Assembly: GCA_016705325.1 (NCBI GenBank)
Contig: JADIYJ010000012.1
Span: 1 to 64,000 of the forward strand
Direction of reading: 5' to 3'
From: Pseudomonadota bacterium
GTDB taxonomy: Bacteria; Pseudomonadota; Gammaproteobacteria; Steroidobacterales; Steroidobacteraceae
DNA: 64,000 nucleotides
The position numbers were made by a program, and so were the translations under genes. Position 1 is the first letter of the stretch, and every line of letters starts with the position of its first letter. The notes under the pieces are model-generated. The model was given only the letters and a program-made list of their open reading frames with translations. It made no database searches and was not told the DNA's origin. Below are positions 8,553 through 17,405 of this stretch, one piece after another.

Positions 8553-10201
8553 GCGCGCGCAAGTTCAAGCCGGACGACACCGTCGACTTCGTCGTGGTGG
8601 GCTCCGGAGCCGCAGGTGGCGTGATGGCGCGCGAACTGTCGCAGGCCGGGTTCGAGGTGCTGGTGCTCGAGCAGGGGCCGCGCTTCACCGCCGCGGACTT
8701 CCGCCACGACGAGCTCGCCTACTGGTTCAACGGCGAGCTCACCAACAAGCTCGACACCAATCCGCAGACGTTCCGCAAGACAGCCGCGGACCAGGCGCAA
8801 CGTGTCACCGAGTTTCCGGCCGCGTGGTACGCGCCGAACGTCGGCGGCAGCTCGGTGCATTTCACCGCGAATTTCTGGCGCTTCCACGAAGTCGACTTCG
8901 ACGAGCGCAGCCGGCTCGGCGCAATCCCGGGGACGACTTTTTCGGACTGGCCGATCACGTACGAAGAACTCGAGCCGTACTACACCAAGGTCGAGTGGGA
9001 AGTCGGCGTGTCCGGGCTGGCCGGTGCCAGTCCGTTCGACCCGTGGCGCAGCAAGCCGTACCCGATGCCGCCGCTGCCCGTGAAGTCCTCGGGCGTGCTG
9101 CTCGAGCGCGGCGCACGCAAGATGGGCTGGCACCCGTACCCGGCGCCGATGGCGATCGCCTCGGTGCCGTACAAGGACCGCGCCGCCTGTGCGCACTGCG
9201 GGTTCTGCATCGGGTTCGGCTGCGAAATGCAGGCGAAGTCGTCGACCCTGTACACCATGATCCCGGAGGCCGAGGCCACGGGACGCTGCGAAGTGCGGCC
9301 GCTGAGCTACGTGTCGCGCATCGAGACCAACGCGGCAGGTCGCGCGACCGGCGTCGCCTATTTTGACCAGGACAGGCGCGAGCACTTCCAGAAGGCACGT
9401 GCGGTCGTCGTCTGCGCCAACGGCGCCGAAACGGCACGGCTGCTGCTGCTGTCGGCCAATGCAAAGTTCCCCGACGGGCTCGCGAATTCGAGCGGCTACG
9501 TCGGCACGAACCTGATGTTCAACACCTACGCCCAGATCAACGCGCTGTTCGAGCACGAGCTGAACGAGTTCAAGAGCGCACAGGTCACGCGTGTCGTGCA
9601 CGACTGGTACGACTGCGACCCGCAGCGCGGTTTTTACGGCGGCGGCGGCATCGATTCGCGCATCGGCCCGATGCCGATTGCGTGGTCGCTGTTCGCGCCA
9701 CCGCCAGGTCGGACGTGGGGCGCCGGATTCAAATCGCTGCTCGAGGCCCTGCCGCGCGCGATGATCGTCGCGGGTCACGGCACGTCGCTGCCGCTCGCGA
9801 CCAATCGCATCGACCTCGATCCGGAGCTGAAGGACGCCTGGGGCCTGCCCGCGTTGCGCATGACCTACAAGGACCATCCGGACGACCTGGCGATGGTGCG
9901 CTACCTGCAGGATCGTGGCGTCGAGTCCATGCACGCAGCCGGCGCGCTCGAGGTCTGGAAGGAACCGGTCGCCGAATCGACCGGCGGCCCGCACCTGCTG
10001 GGGACGGCACGCATGGGCAACGATCCGAGGACGTCGGTCGTCGACAAGTACCACCGGTCGCACGACATCCGCAACCTGTTCGTCTGCGATGGCTCGAGCT
10101 TCGTGACGTCCGGGCGCGGGCAACCGACGATGACGATCCAGGCCCTTGCCTTCCGCGCGGGCGATCACATCGCGCAGTTCGCGAGGCGCGGCGAGATCTG
10201 A
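8549..10201 (+). CDS. GMC-family FAD dehydrogenase, large subunit
   Basis: The start is the GTG at 8549, overlapping the preceding stop. The 550-residue product has an N-terminal FAD-binding VVGSGAAGGVMARELSQAG, a glycine-rich NVGGSSVHFTANFWR, a cysteine-rich ACAHCGFCIGFGCEMQ near residues 212-227 as in gluconate 2-dehydrogenase-type subunits, and a C-terminal GMC signature with HLLGTARMG and QPTMTIQALAFR. It probably oxidises a sugar acid or alcohol on the periplasmic side after co-export with the Tat partner. A cytochrome c subunit, expected in the three-component form, is not adjacent. Confidence 0.88.
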   Translation: MSARKFKPDDTVDFVVVGSGAAGGVMARELSQAGFEVLVLEQGPRFTAADFRHDELAYWFNGELTNKLDTNPQTFRKTAADQAQRVTEFPAAWYAPNVGGSSVHFTANFWRFHEVDFDERSRLGAIPGTTFSDWPITYEELEPYYTKVEWEVGVSGLAGASPFDPWRSKPYPMPPLPVKSSGVLLERGARKMGWHPYPAPMAIASVPYKDRAACAHCGFCIGFGCEMQAKSSTLYTMIPEAEATGRCEVRPLSYVSRIETNAAGRATGVAYFDQDRREHFQKARAVVVCANGAETARLLLLSANAKFPDGLANSSGYVGTNLMFNTYAQINALFEHELNEFKSAQVTRVVHDWYDCDPQRGFYGGGGIDSRIGPMPIAWSLFAPPPGRTWGAGFKSLLEALPRAMIVAGHGTSLPLATNRIDLDPELKDAWGLPALRMTYKDHPDDLAMVRYLQDRGVESMHAAGALEVWKEPVAESTGGPHLLGTARMGNDPRTSVVDKYHRSHDIRNLFVCDGSSFVTSGRGQPTMTIQALAFRAGDHIAQFARRGEI

Positions 10202-10204
10202 CGG

Positions 10205-11182
10205 TCAGGCGGCGCGCATGCCCTCGAGCCGGCGCGCGATGATCGCCTCGGCTTCGCCCATGATGCGGTCGACCAGCTCGCGGCACGTCGGCACGTCGTG
10301 GATCAGGCCAGCGACCATGCCGCACGACCACGCGCCGGCTTCCATGTCACCCTGTTGCATGACTTTGGTGTAGGCCCCGGCCACGTACTCGCGAATGTCG
10401 TCGATCGTCGTCGCGGCGCCCTTCTGCCTTTCGATCTCGACCACCTTGTCGACCGCCGTGTTGCGCAGTACGCGCTCGGTGTTGCGCAGCGGCCGCATGA
10501 TCAGGCGCGTGTCGAGCTCGCTGGCCTGCACCAATGCCTGCTTCACGTTCTCGTGCACCGGCGCTTCCTTCGTGGCGATGAAACGCGTCCCCATGTTCAT
10601 GCCTTCGGCGCCGAGCGCAAGCGCCGCAACGAGACTGCGCCCGTCCGCCATGCCGCCGGAAGCGACGAACGGAATCTTCAGCACCTCGGCGGCAAGCGGC
10701 AGCAGGATGAAGTTCGGCACGTCGTCTTCGCCCGGGTGACCACCGCACTCGAAGCCGTCGACGCTGATGGCGTCGCAGCCGATCTTTTCGGCCTTGAGCG
10801 AGTGCCGCACGGAGGTGCACTTGTGAATGACCTTGACGCCGTGCTGCTTCAGCACCGGCAGGTACTGCTCCGGACTGCGGCCCGCGGTCTCGACGATGCG
10901 CACGCCGCCTTCGACGATCGCCTCGATGAGCTCGGGGTACGGCGGGTTGGCGAAGGTCGGCAGGAACGTCAGGTTCACGCCAAAGGGCTTGTCGGTCATT
11001 TCGTGGCAGCGCTTGATCGCCGCTGCGAGTTTCTCCGGCGTGCCGAGCGTCAGCGCCGTAATCATGCCGAGTCCGCCCGCGTTGGAGACCGCGGACGCGA
11101 GTTCGGGCAACCCGACGAAATGCATGCCACCCTGGATGATCGGGTGCTGGATGCCAAAGAGCTCGGTGATGCGGGTCTTCAT
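10205..11182 (-). CDS. Nitronate monooxygenase-family FMN enzyme
   Basis: From ATG 11182 the product is 325 residues and starts MKTRITELFGIQHPIIQGGM, the N-terminal signature of the 2-nitropropane dioxygenase/nitronate monooxygenase family. The FMN phosphate-binding region is seen as FVASGGMADGRSL and ALALGAEGMNMGTRF, and GFECGGHPG carries the conserved catalytic-loop histidine region. The enzyme would oxidise nitronates, although some relatives have other roles. The stop is four bases from the stop of the GMC gene, a tight convergent pair. Longer upstream starts are not supported. Confidence 0.85.
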   Translation of the reverse strand: MKTRITELFGIQHPIIQGGMHFVGLPELASAVSNAGGLGMITALTLGTPEKLAAAIKRCHEMTDKPFGVNLTFLPTFANPPYPELIEAIVEGGVRIVETAGRSPEQYLPVLKQHGVKVIHKCTSVRHSLKAEKIGCDAISVDGFECGGHPGEDDVPNFILLPLAAEVLKIPFVASGGMADGRSLVAALALGAEGMNMGTRFIATKEAPVHENVKQALVQASELDTRLIMRPLRNTERVLRNTAVDKVVEIERQKGAATTIDDIREYVAGAYTKVMQQGDMEAGAWSCGMVAGLIHDVPTCRELVDRIMGEAEAIIARRLEGMRAA

Positions 11183-11231
11183 CAGTGGCCTCGGTTTCCG
11201 GTAGAGCCAATCCCGCATTGTCGCTGATTCA

Positions 11232-11698
11232 GTGACGACGCGCTCGCCCTCGCGGCTGGAGGGCGCCAGTCGCCCGCTCGCGTATCGGACGGCAACCTGT
11301 ACAGCGCGCACAGGCGACTCGACGTCGCCGGTCGAACTGGCGCCGGCCGTGCGCATTGCCGGCGCACACGCGGCGATGACACGCGAACTGGTCGCCGGCC
11401 ACACGCTCGTCTACACCTGGCGCGGCACGGACCTGTCGCTCCCGCCGGTCGTCCTGATGGCTCACCACGACGTCGTGCCGGTGACGAGCGAACACCCGCT
11501 GCGCCCGGCCTAGTCACGGCCACCACCGACCGCCGCCACCTGACCGGACTGGCCGAGCACATCTATCGCTTCCAGCCGATCGTGGCGTCGATCGGCCAGC
11601 TGCAGATGACCCACGGCACGAACGAGCACATGACGCTGGATAACATGCGCCGTACGGCCGAGTTCGACGCGCGCCTGGTTGCGACCGTAGCGCGGTAA
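11232..11698 (+). pseudogene. M20-family metallopeptidase relic, centre deleted
   Basis: Two pieces of one gene remain. The first reads HTLVYTWRGTDLSLPPVVLM then AHHDVVPV, the metal-binding N-terminal motif of M20 carboxypeptidase-like enzymes (PM20D1 type), and stops at 11511-11513. The second, in another frame from 11513 to 11698, reads TTDRRHLTGLAEHIYRFQP then HGTNEHMTLDN, the C-terminal signature of the same enzymes. Most of the middle, some 300 residues, is absent. The deletion removes most ligands and the dimerisation domain, so the locus is non-functional. The N-terminal 40 or so residues are also degenerate. Confidence 0.75.
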
Positions 11699-11715
11699 CC
11701 ATCCGGGTTATCGTA

Positions 11716-11743
11716 TTGCGCTGCAAACCGGGGCACGGATAAT
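11716..11743 (+). promoter_or_regulatory. Candidate sigma70-type promoter for the FHA/coiled-coil gene
   Basis: TTGCGC at 11716-11721 and GATAAT at 11738-11743 are separated by 16 bases, about 70 bases before the ATG at 11811. The elements match the consensus moderately well and the spacer between the M20 relic and this gene offers no better match. Confidence 0.35.
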
Positions 11744-11810
11744 GCTGGTCATGCATCTGCACCCGGCGCACGCGCGTCGGTGACGCACGCGACCATGCCT
11801 GGAGGCCTGA

Positions 11811-13589
11811 ATGATGAGAACTCCGCCTGATGACAATTTGGCGGATGACGATCTGGACATCACCGCCAAGCTGCCGATATTGAGCTCGGCGGACATCGTT
11901 GACGAGCCAACCGATCTGGACGACGCCACGGGTGCGTACCGGGCGCAGCTGGGCGTGAACGCCGCGCTGGGTGTCGAGGCTGGCGAGCCTCTGGACCTGA
12001 TGGATGAACTCGCCTCGGTGCGGGACCGGATCGTCGGCCTCGAATCCGCGCTGGCGGAAACCGGGCTCCAACTCACCGAGCTGCAGGCACGCCACGATTC
12101 CCTGCAGTCCAGCCATGCCGATTTGCTGAGCCACAGCCTGGCGGCGTCGCGGGATCGTGACCGCCTCGCCGAAGAACGCCGGCTATGGCTGGCAAGCCAG
12201 CAACAGCTGCAGGATGAGCTGGAGCAGCAACGTCAGCGTGGCGAAGCGCTGCACGCGGAGTTGCTGGCCGCGCAGCGGCAGTTCGCAGAGCAGCATGCCT
12301 CGGCCGCTGCACTGGCGCGCAGCATGGCCCAAGCCCTGGTCGAACGAGACGGTCTGCAGCATTCCGTGGCGACCCGTGAGCAGTGCATTGCCGCGCTGGA
12401 AAGCCGCCTCGGTGATACCTCAGCGCAGCTGGCCAGTGCGGTCGCCAATGGCGAATCGCTGGCACAGAGCGTGGTGACACACCAGCAGGAGATCAGCGAA
12501 CGATCCCGGCAGGCAGCCGGGCTGCAGCGTGACCTGACGCTGGCGGGCGAGCGTATCGAGCAGCTTGTCAGCCAGGTTGAAACCGAAAAATCGCATCGGC
12601 GCTCCGCGGAGAATGACAAGGAGCGTCTGAGCCAGACGGTTGCAACCGACCGTGAGACGCTCGAGAACGCGAGCCGTGAACTGTCGGAACGCCAGGCGGA
12701 GATCGGCGCCTTGCAGGGCGAACTCAGTCGCGCCGTGATCGAGAATGACCGGTTGGGTCAACAGCTCGCCGAGCGCAACGCCACCCTGGACGCGCGTCAG
12801 GAGGTCATCGCCGGCCAGGACCGGGAGTTGCTGGCGCTGCAGGAAGCCCAGGCCACCCTGACGCAGCGTGAGGCAACGCTGCTGGACAGCGTGATGCTGT
12901 TGCGCGAGGAGCTGGAACAGCTGCAGTTGCAGCTCCAGCACCGTGACCAGCTGGCGCTGGAGCAGGCACGCGAGCTGGACGGCGTCAACAGCGCCAATCG
13001 GGAATTGACCGGGCAGATCGGGCACTATGAACAGACGGTAGTGGCGCAGGCCGAGCGCATTGCCACGTTGTCGGCGACCCTGCAACGCCTGCAGGATGAG
13101 AGCGCGCGCCAGGATGATCTACTGCAGGAGGCGCGACGGGACCTGGCGGCCAAGCAACTTGAACAGGGCGCCAGCGCCCGGCAGGTCGAGGCTCTGCAGG
13201 TCGAGTTGCACCAGCATGTCGAGGCGATGCAGGCCATTCGTCGCGACATCCATCAGGTGGCGCTGCAGACCCGCAAGAACGAGGGCGAGACGCTGCTCAG
13301 GACCCTGACGCGGGACGATGCCGCGGGCGTCACGCACCTGCTCAACAAGAGTTCCATTTCGATCGGCCGTGGCCGTGAATGCGACATCCAGCTGCATGCT
13401 GGTTCGGTCAGCCGGTATCACGCGGTTCTCAGGATCAGCCACGACGCCGTCATCTTCGAAGACATGAACAGCACCAATGGCTGCTTCGTCAATGGCCGGC
13501 GCATCAAGCGACAGTTGCTCAAGGATGGTGACAGGCTGAAGGTGGGCGACGTACCCCTGCGCTATGGCATCCGCGCCACGCAGGACTGA
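11811..13589 (+). CDS. Long coiled-coil protein with C-terminal FHA domain
   Basis: The 592-residue protein begins with an acidic, low-complexity segment (about 1-60), followed by continuous heptad-rich coiled coil rich in Gln, Glu, Leu and Arg (about 65-480). A C-terminal FHA phosphothreonine-binding domain is seen at about 500-590: SISIGRGRECDIQL, SVSRYHAVLRI, DMNSTNGCFVNGRRI. There is no signal peptide or membrane span. FHA domains read kinase output; a kinase, phosphatase and second FHA protein lie about 38 kb away in the same window. The gene stands alone with its own probable promoter. A filamentous or scaffolding role is inference. Confidence 0.8.
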   Translation: MMRTPPDDNLADDDLDITAKLPILSSADIVDEPTDLDDATGAYRAQLGVNAALGVEAGEPLDLMDELASVRDRIVGLESALAETGLQLTELQARHDSLQSSHADLLSHSLAASRDRDRLAEERRLWLASQQQLQDELEQQRQRGEALHAELLAAQRQFAEQHASAAALARSMAQALVERDGLQHSVATREQCIAALESRLGDTSAQLASAVANGESLAQSVVTHQQEISERSRQAAGLQRDLTLAGERIEQLVSQVETEKSHRRSAENDKERLSQTVATDRETLENASRELSERQAEIGALQGELSRAVIENDRLGQQLAERNATLDARQEVIAGQDRELLALQEAQATLTQREATLLDSVMLLREELEQLQLQLQHRDQLALEQARELDGVNSANRELTGQIGHYEQTVVAQAERIATLSATLQRLQDESARQDDLLQEARRDLAAKQLEQGASARQVEALQVELHQHVEAMQAIRRDIHQVALQTRKNEGETLLRTLTRDDAAGVTHLLNKSSISIGRGRECDIQLHAGSVSRYHAVLRISHDAVIFEDMNSTNGCFVNGRRIKRQLLKDGDRLKVGDVPLRYGIRATQD

Positions 13590-13642
13590 CCAGCTCCAGC
13601 GCAGCTTGACGCGAAGGAAGGCGGGGCGTATCCAGTGACGCT

Positions 13643-13662
13643 GCTGCAGGGTGACCTGCAGC
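13643..13662 (+). terminator. Hairpin after the FHA/coiled-coil gene
   Basis: Perfect eight-base arms GCTGCAGG and CCTGCAGC enclose a GTGA tetraloop 54 bases after the stop. There is no T-tract, so it may be a Rho-assisted or mRNA-stabilising hairpin rather than a classical terminator. Confidence 0.3.
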
Positions 13663-13704
13663 CGGTGTAACGCAGCCATCCATAGTCGCAGGAGGGAACC
13701 GGCC

Positions 13705-14076
13705 ATGCCTACGCACCATCAGCATACGGAGCACAAGACCTTTACCCACCCCGACGAGACGCGATCGTTTCCGCACGGCAAAGCGGAAATCCTGAGGATC
13801 GGCGACGGCGAAGTCGGCAGGCTGGTGTTCGAGCCAGGCTGGCGCTGGTCGAACGATGTCAAGCCGATCGCCAGGACCCGCAGCTGCGAGGCTCCACATT
13901 TCCAGTACCACGTCAGTGGACGCCTCGCGATCCGCATGGACGACGGCACGGAAATCATCGCCGGCCCCGGCGACATCACCTCGCTGCCGAGTGGCCACGA
14001 TGCCTGGGTGGTCGGCGACGAGCCCGCAGTCGTCGTTGACTGGTTCGGCGCCAGCAATTACGCGAAGGCGCGCTGA
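13705..14076 (+). CDS. Small cytosolic cupin-domain protein
   Basis: The 123-residue product starts at ATG 13705 behind a good AGGAGG ribosome binding site. A single cupin domain is visible: HFQYHVSGRLAIRMDDGTE near residues 70-88 and GPGDITSLPSGHDAWVVGDE near 91-110. There is no signal peptide. Cupin motif 1 has only part of the usual histidine set, so metal binding is uncertain. Proteins of this type are often annotated only as cupin; the substrate is unknown. Confidence 0.7.
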   Translation: MPTHHQHTEHKTFTHPDETRSFPHGKAEILRIGDGEVGRLVFEPGWRWSNDVKPIARTRSCEAPHFQYHVSGRLAIRMDDGTEIIAGPGDITSLPSGHDAWVVGDEPAVVVDWFGASNYAKAR

Positions 14077-14086
14077 CGAACCCGGT

Positions 14087-14127
14087 CCGGCGCCGTGACA
14101 GCGGCGCCGGAGCCCGGTCAGACCGGG
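14087..14127 (+). terminator. Two tandem GC-rich hairpins after the cupin gene
   Basis: CCGGCGCCG and CGGCGCCGG at 14087-14110 form a nine-base stem. It is followed at once by CCCGGTC/GACCGGG at 14113-14127. They lie 11 bases after the stop and have no T-run, so termination would need to be factor-assisted. Confidence 0.3.
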
Positions 14128-14226
14128 CCGGTCATGGCCGAGCGCAACGCCCAAAGAACCGGCCGGCATGAGATCCTGACACACCGGCATTAGACGGCAG
14201 GACGAGCCTGCGCCGATCATCCGCGC

Positions 14227-14754
14227 ATGAGCCATTCTGTCCGCGACCTCATCGCCGCTGCCAAGTCCTTGATCCGCGAGATCGGCCCGGCCGAGTTGCT
14301 CGACCTGCAGAAATTCGGGTGTCCGATCGTCGATGTCCGCGAGCCGGAGGAGTTCGCCGATGGTCACCTGCCCGGGGCGGTCAACATTCCGCGCGGCCTG
14401 CTCGAGTTCGAAGTCGACGGTCACCCCGCCGTCAATTACCAGACCGCCGAGGCCCTGGCGCATCGCCAACGACCGGTGGTGCTGTATTGCCTGAGCGGCG
14501 GCCGGTCCGCGCTGGCGGCTGAAGCGCTGCTACGGCTGGGTTTCGTCGATCCCATGTCGCTCGAGGACGGGATCCTGGGCTGGGCTGACGCAGGCCATCC
14601 GGTGGTCACTCCGGCGACTGCCAACCTGGAAGCGGTGATGCCAAATGGCGGAGAGGGTGGGATTCGAACCCACGATCCCCTTGCGGGGACGCCGGTTTTC
14701 AAGACCGGTGCATTCAACCGCTCTGCCACCTCTCCGAGCGGAAACCCATTCTAG
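14227..14754 (+). CDS. Rhodanese-like sulfurtransferase with tail reading through antisense tRNA-Ser
   Basis: The rhodanese domain spans residues about 1-135: IVDVREPEEFADGHLPGAVN, and an active-site loop YCLSGGRSA with cysteine at residue 88. It resembles the rhodanese at 5.4 kb. No stop occurs before the tRNA-Ser gene on the other strand, so the last 35 or so residues (GGEGGIRTHDPLAGTPVFK and on) are the antisense translation of that tRNA. That peptide often appears as an artefact in databases. Either the real protein carries this tail or a natural stop was lost. Confidence 0.8.
   Translation: MSHSVRDLIAAAKSLIREIGPAELLDLQKFGCPIVDVREPEEFADGHLPGAVNIPRGLLEFEVDGHPAVNYQTAEALAHRQRPVVLYCLSGGRSALAAEALLRLGFVDPMSLEDGILGWADAGHPVVTPATANLEAVMPNGGEGGIRTHDPLAGTPVFKTGAFNRSATSPSGNPF
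14646..14735 (-). tRNA. tRNA-Ser(UGA)
   Basis: On the minus strand the 90-base gene starts GGAGAGGTGGC and ends with an encoded CCA. The acceptor stem GGAGAG pairs with CTCTCC, the anticodon loop CTTGAAA gives anticodon UGA, there is a long GC-rich variable arm (GTCCCCGCAAGGGGAT) typical of class II tRNAs, and the T-loop GGTTCGAATCC is normal. It lies just downstream of serS, which charges it, on the same strand. Confidence 0.95.
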
Positions 14755-14777
14755 CCGGGTGACGCCGGCGTTTGGCG

Positions 14778-16064
14778 TCAGCCGCGGATAACCTCCGCGC
14801 CACCCATGTACTTGCGCAGCGCCGGCGGGATCACGACGCTGCCATCCGCCTGCTGATAATTCTCGAGCACGGCCACGAGCGTGCGACCCACCGCGAGGCC
14901 CGAGCCGTTCAGCGTGTGCACCGGCTCCGGCTTGCTGGTCGCGGGATTGCGCCAGCGAGCCTGCATGCGGCGCGCCTGGAACGCCTCGCAGTTCGAGCAC
15001 GACGAGATCTCGCGATACTTCTGCTGGCCCGGCAGCCACACTTCGATGTCGTAGGTCTTGGCGCTGCCGAAGCCGACGTCGCCCGAGCAGAGCGCGACGA
15101 CCCGATACGGCAGGTCGAGACCCTGCAACACCTTCTCGGCGTTGCCGACGAGCATTTCCAGTTCCGCGTAAGAATCGTCGGGCTTGACGATGTGCACGAG
15201 TTCGACCTTCTCGAACTGGTGCTGGCGGATCATGCCGCGCGTGTCCCTGCCGTAGGAGCCGGCTTCGCTGCGGAAGCACGGCGTGTGCGCGGCGTAGCGC
15301 CGCGGCAGCGTGTTCGCCTCGAGGATCGATTCACGCGCGAGGTTCGTCACCGGCACTTCCGCGGTCGGGATCAGGAAGAACTCCATGTCGCCCGAGGTCA
15401 CCCGGAACAGGTCCGCCTCGAACTTGGGCAGTTGCCCTGTGCCGACCAGCGCGCTGCGCGCAACGAGATAGGGCGCGTAGATCTCGGTGTAGCCGTGCTC
15501 GCCGGTGTGCAGGTCGAGCATGTACTGGATCAGCGCGCGGTGCAGGCGCGCGAGCCCGCCTTTCAGCACCACGAACCGTGCGCCGGAAATCCTGCCCGCT
15601 GCTTCGAAATCCATCGCGGTGCTGGCGAGCTTCTCGCCGATGGCGACGTGATCCAGTGGCGCGAAGTCGAACGGACGCGGCGTGCCCCAGCGACGCACTT
15701 CGACGTTGTCGGTTTCGTCGCGACCGTTGGGCACGCTCTCGTGCAGCATGTTCGGCAGGCCTAGGACGAGTTCGTCGAACTCCGCCTGGACGTCCGCCAG
15801 CTCCTGGTCGAGACCTGCCATCCGGTTGCCGAGTTCTTCGCCCGCGGCCAGCAGCGAAGCGATGTCCTGCCCCTGGGCCTTGGCTTTCCCTACATTCTTC
15901 GCATGCGCATTGCGGGCCGCACGCACCTCATCCGCGGCAACCTGGGCGGCCTTGCGGCGGTCCTCGAGCGCCTGGAAGCGCGCGACGTCGAGCGTGAAGC
16001 CGCGACGCGCGAGGTTCGCGGCTACAGCGGCAGGATCGGAACGAAGCAGGCGGGCGTCGAGCAT
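14778..16064 (-). CDS. serS: Seryl-tRNA synthetase
   Basis: This 428-residue class II synthetase attaches serine to tRNA-Ser and to tRNA-Sec where present. Residues about 1-105 form the N-terminal coiled-coil arm that grips the long variable arm of tRNA-Ser. The catalytic core has FRSEAGSYGRDTRGMIRQHQ (motif 2 loop region) and motif 3 near GSGLAVGRTLVAVLEN, close to the C-terminus. Length is normal for bacteria. It is the last protein gene of the ftsK-lolA-vanZ-rarA-serS series and is followed by a tRNA-Ser gene 42 bases after its stop. Confidence 0.97.
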   Translation of the reverse strand: MLDARLLRSDPAAVAANLARRGFTLDVARFQALEDRRKAAQVAADEVRAARNAHAKNVGKAKAQGQDIASLLAAGEELGNRMAGLDQELADVQAEFDELVLGLPNMLHESVPNGRDETDNVEVRRWGTPRPFDFAPLDHVAIGEKLASTAMDFEAAGRISGARFVVLKGGLARLHRALIQYMLDLHTGEHGYTEIYAPYLVARSALVGTGQLPKFEADLFRVTSGDMEFFLIPTAEVPVTNLARESILEANTLPRRYAAHTPCFRSEAGSYGRDTRGMIRQHQFEKVELVHIVKPDDSYAELEMLVGNAEKVLQGLDLPYRVVALCSGDVGFGSAKTYDIEVWLPGQQKYREISSCSNCEAFQARRMQARWRNPATSKPEPVHTLNGSGLAVGRTLVAVLENYQQADGSVVIPPALRKYMGGAEVIRG

Positions 16065-16109
16065 GGCGAGCAGCGGGAAGGTTCTGGAAAGCGCGAATTG
16101 TAGCCGAGA

Positions 16110-17405
16110 TCAGCCGCGCTTCAGTGACCGGAACCGCTCCAGGGCTTCCGCGATCCGGATCTCGAGCCCCCGCGGCACGGGCTCGTAATAGCGCACTGGC
16201 TCCATCGCGTCTGGAAAATACTTCTCCTCCGCCGCATAGCCCTCGGGCTCGTCGTGCGCGTAGCGATAGCCTTCACCGTAGCCCAGTCCTTTCATGAGCC
16301 GGGTGGGAGCGTTGCGCAGGTGCAGCGGGACGTCGAGCGTGCCGTTCTTCTGCGCATCCGCCATGGCTGCCTTGTAGGCCACATAGACGGCATTGCTCTT
16401 GGCCGCGACGGCCATGAACACGACGGCCTGGGCGAGCGCGAGTTCGCCTTCCGGGCTGCCGAGCCGCTCGTAAGCCTCTGCGGCCTCGAGCGCGAGTTGC
16501 AGCGCGCGGGGGTCGGCGTTGCCGATGTCTTCCGACGCCATCCGGATCACGCGCCGGCACACGTAGCGCGGATCGCACCCGCCGTCGAGCATGCGGCAGA
16601 GCCAGTACAGCGCCGCATCGGGATCGGTGCCACGCACGGCCTTGTGCAGCGCTGAAATCTGGTCGTAGAACTGCTCGCCCTTCTTGTCGAAGCGTCGATA
16701 CCCGCCGGCGGAGACTTCGCCGGCGATCTCCTCGGTGAGGGTGCCGGCGCCTGCACGCGCGAGATCCGCTGCGACCTCGAGCAGGTTCAGCGCCCGGCGC
16801 GCATCGCCGTCCGCCGCCCGTGCGAGCGTAGCGATCGCGTCGTCGTCAGCCTTCACGGCCTCGGCACCGGCCGAGAATTCGCGTTCGAGCGCGCGGCGCA
16901 GGACCTGCTGGATGTCGTCGACCGTGAGCGAGCGCAGCACGTACACGCGGGCACGGGACAGCAGCGCGCTGTTGATCTCGAACGACGGGTTCTCGGTCGT
17001 GGCGCCGATGAAGCAGACGGTGCCGTCTTCGACGTACGGCAGGAAGGCATCCTGCTGCGACTTGTTGAAGCGATGCACCTCGTCCAGGAAGAGGACCGTG
17101 CGCCGGCCGCTGCCCGCGCGCATCTGCTGCGCCTGTTCGACGGCAGCGCGCACGTCCTTCACGCCGGCCATCACGGCCGAAAGCGCGAGGAACTCGGAAT
17201 CGCAGGTTTTCGCGACCAGGCGTGCGAGCGTGGTCTTGCCGGTGCCGGGCGGCCCCCACAGGATCATCGAGTGCAGGCTGCGGCCTTCGAGCAGGCGGCG
17301 CAGCGGTTTGCCCGGCGCGAGCAGGTGCGACTGGCCGATGAACTCGTCCAGGCTCGCGGGCCGCATGCGGTCGGCGAGCGGACGGAAAGGCGTCACCTCA
17401 GCCAC
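16110..17405 (-). CDS. rarA: Replication-associated recombination AAA+ ATPase RarA
   Basis: The 431-residue product from GTG 17405 matches RarA/MgsA, the clamp-loader-like AAA+ ATPase acting at stalled replication forks. Seen are LADRMRPASLDEFIGQSHLL, Walker A GPPGTGKTT, Walker B FLDEVHRFNKSQQDAFLP, sensor 1 IGATTENPSFE, and the C-terminal tetramerisation part (SNAVYVAYKAAM). GTG 17405 keeps the conserved pre-Walker region; the open frame upstream to 17615 is not conserved and lies inside the vanZ-like gene. The start overlaps the end of that gene by 13 bases, implying translational coupling. Confidence 0.95.
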   Translation of the reverse strand: MAEVTPFRPLADRMRPASLDEFIGQSHLLAPGKPLRRLLEGRSLHSMILWGPPGTGKTTLARLVAKTCDSEFLALSAVMAGVKDVRAAVEQAQQMRAGSGRRTVLFLDEVHRFNKSQQDAFLPYVEDGTVCFIGATTENPSFEINSALLSRARVYVLRSLTVDDIQQVLRRALEREFSAGAEAVKADDDAIATLARAADGDARRALNLLEVAADLARAGAGTLTEEIAGEVSAGGYRRFDKKGEQFYDQISALHKAVRGTDPDAALYWLCRMLDGGCDPRYVCRRVIRMASEDIGNADPRALQLALEAAEAYERLGSPEGELALAQAVVFMAVAAKSNAVYVAYKAAMADAQKNGTLDVPLHLRNAPTRLMKGLGYGEGYRYAHDEPEGYAAEEKYFPDAMEPVRYYEPVPRGLEIRIAEALERFRSLKRG

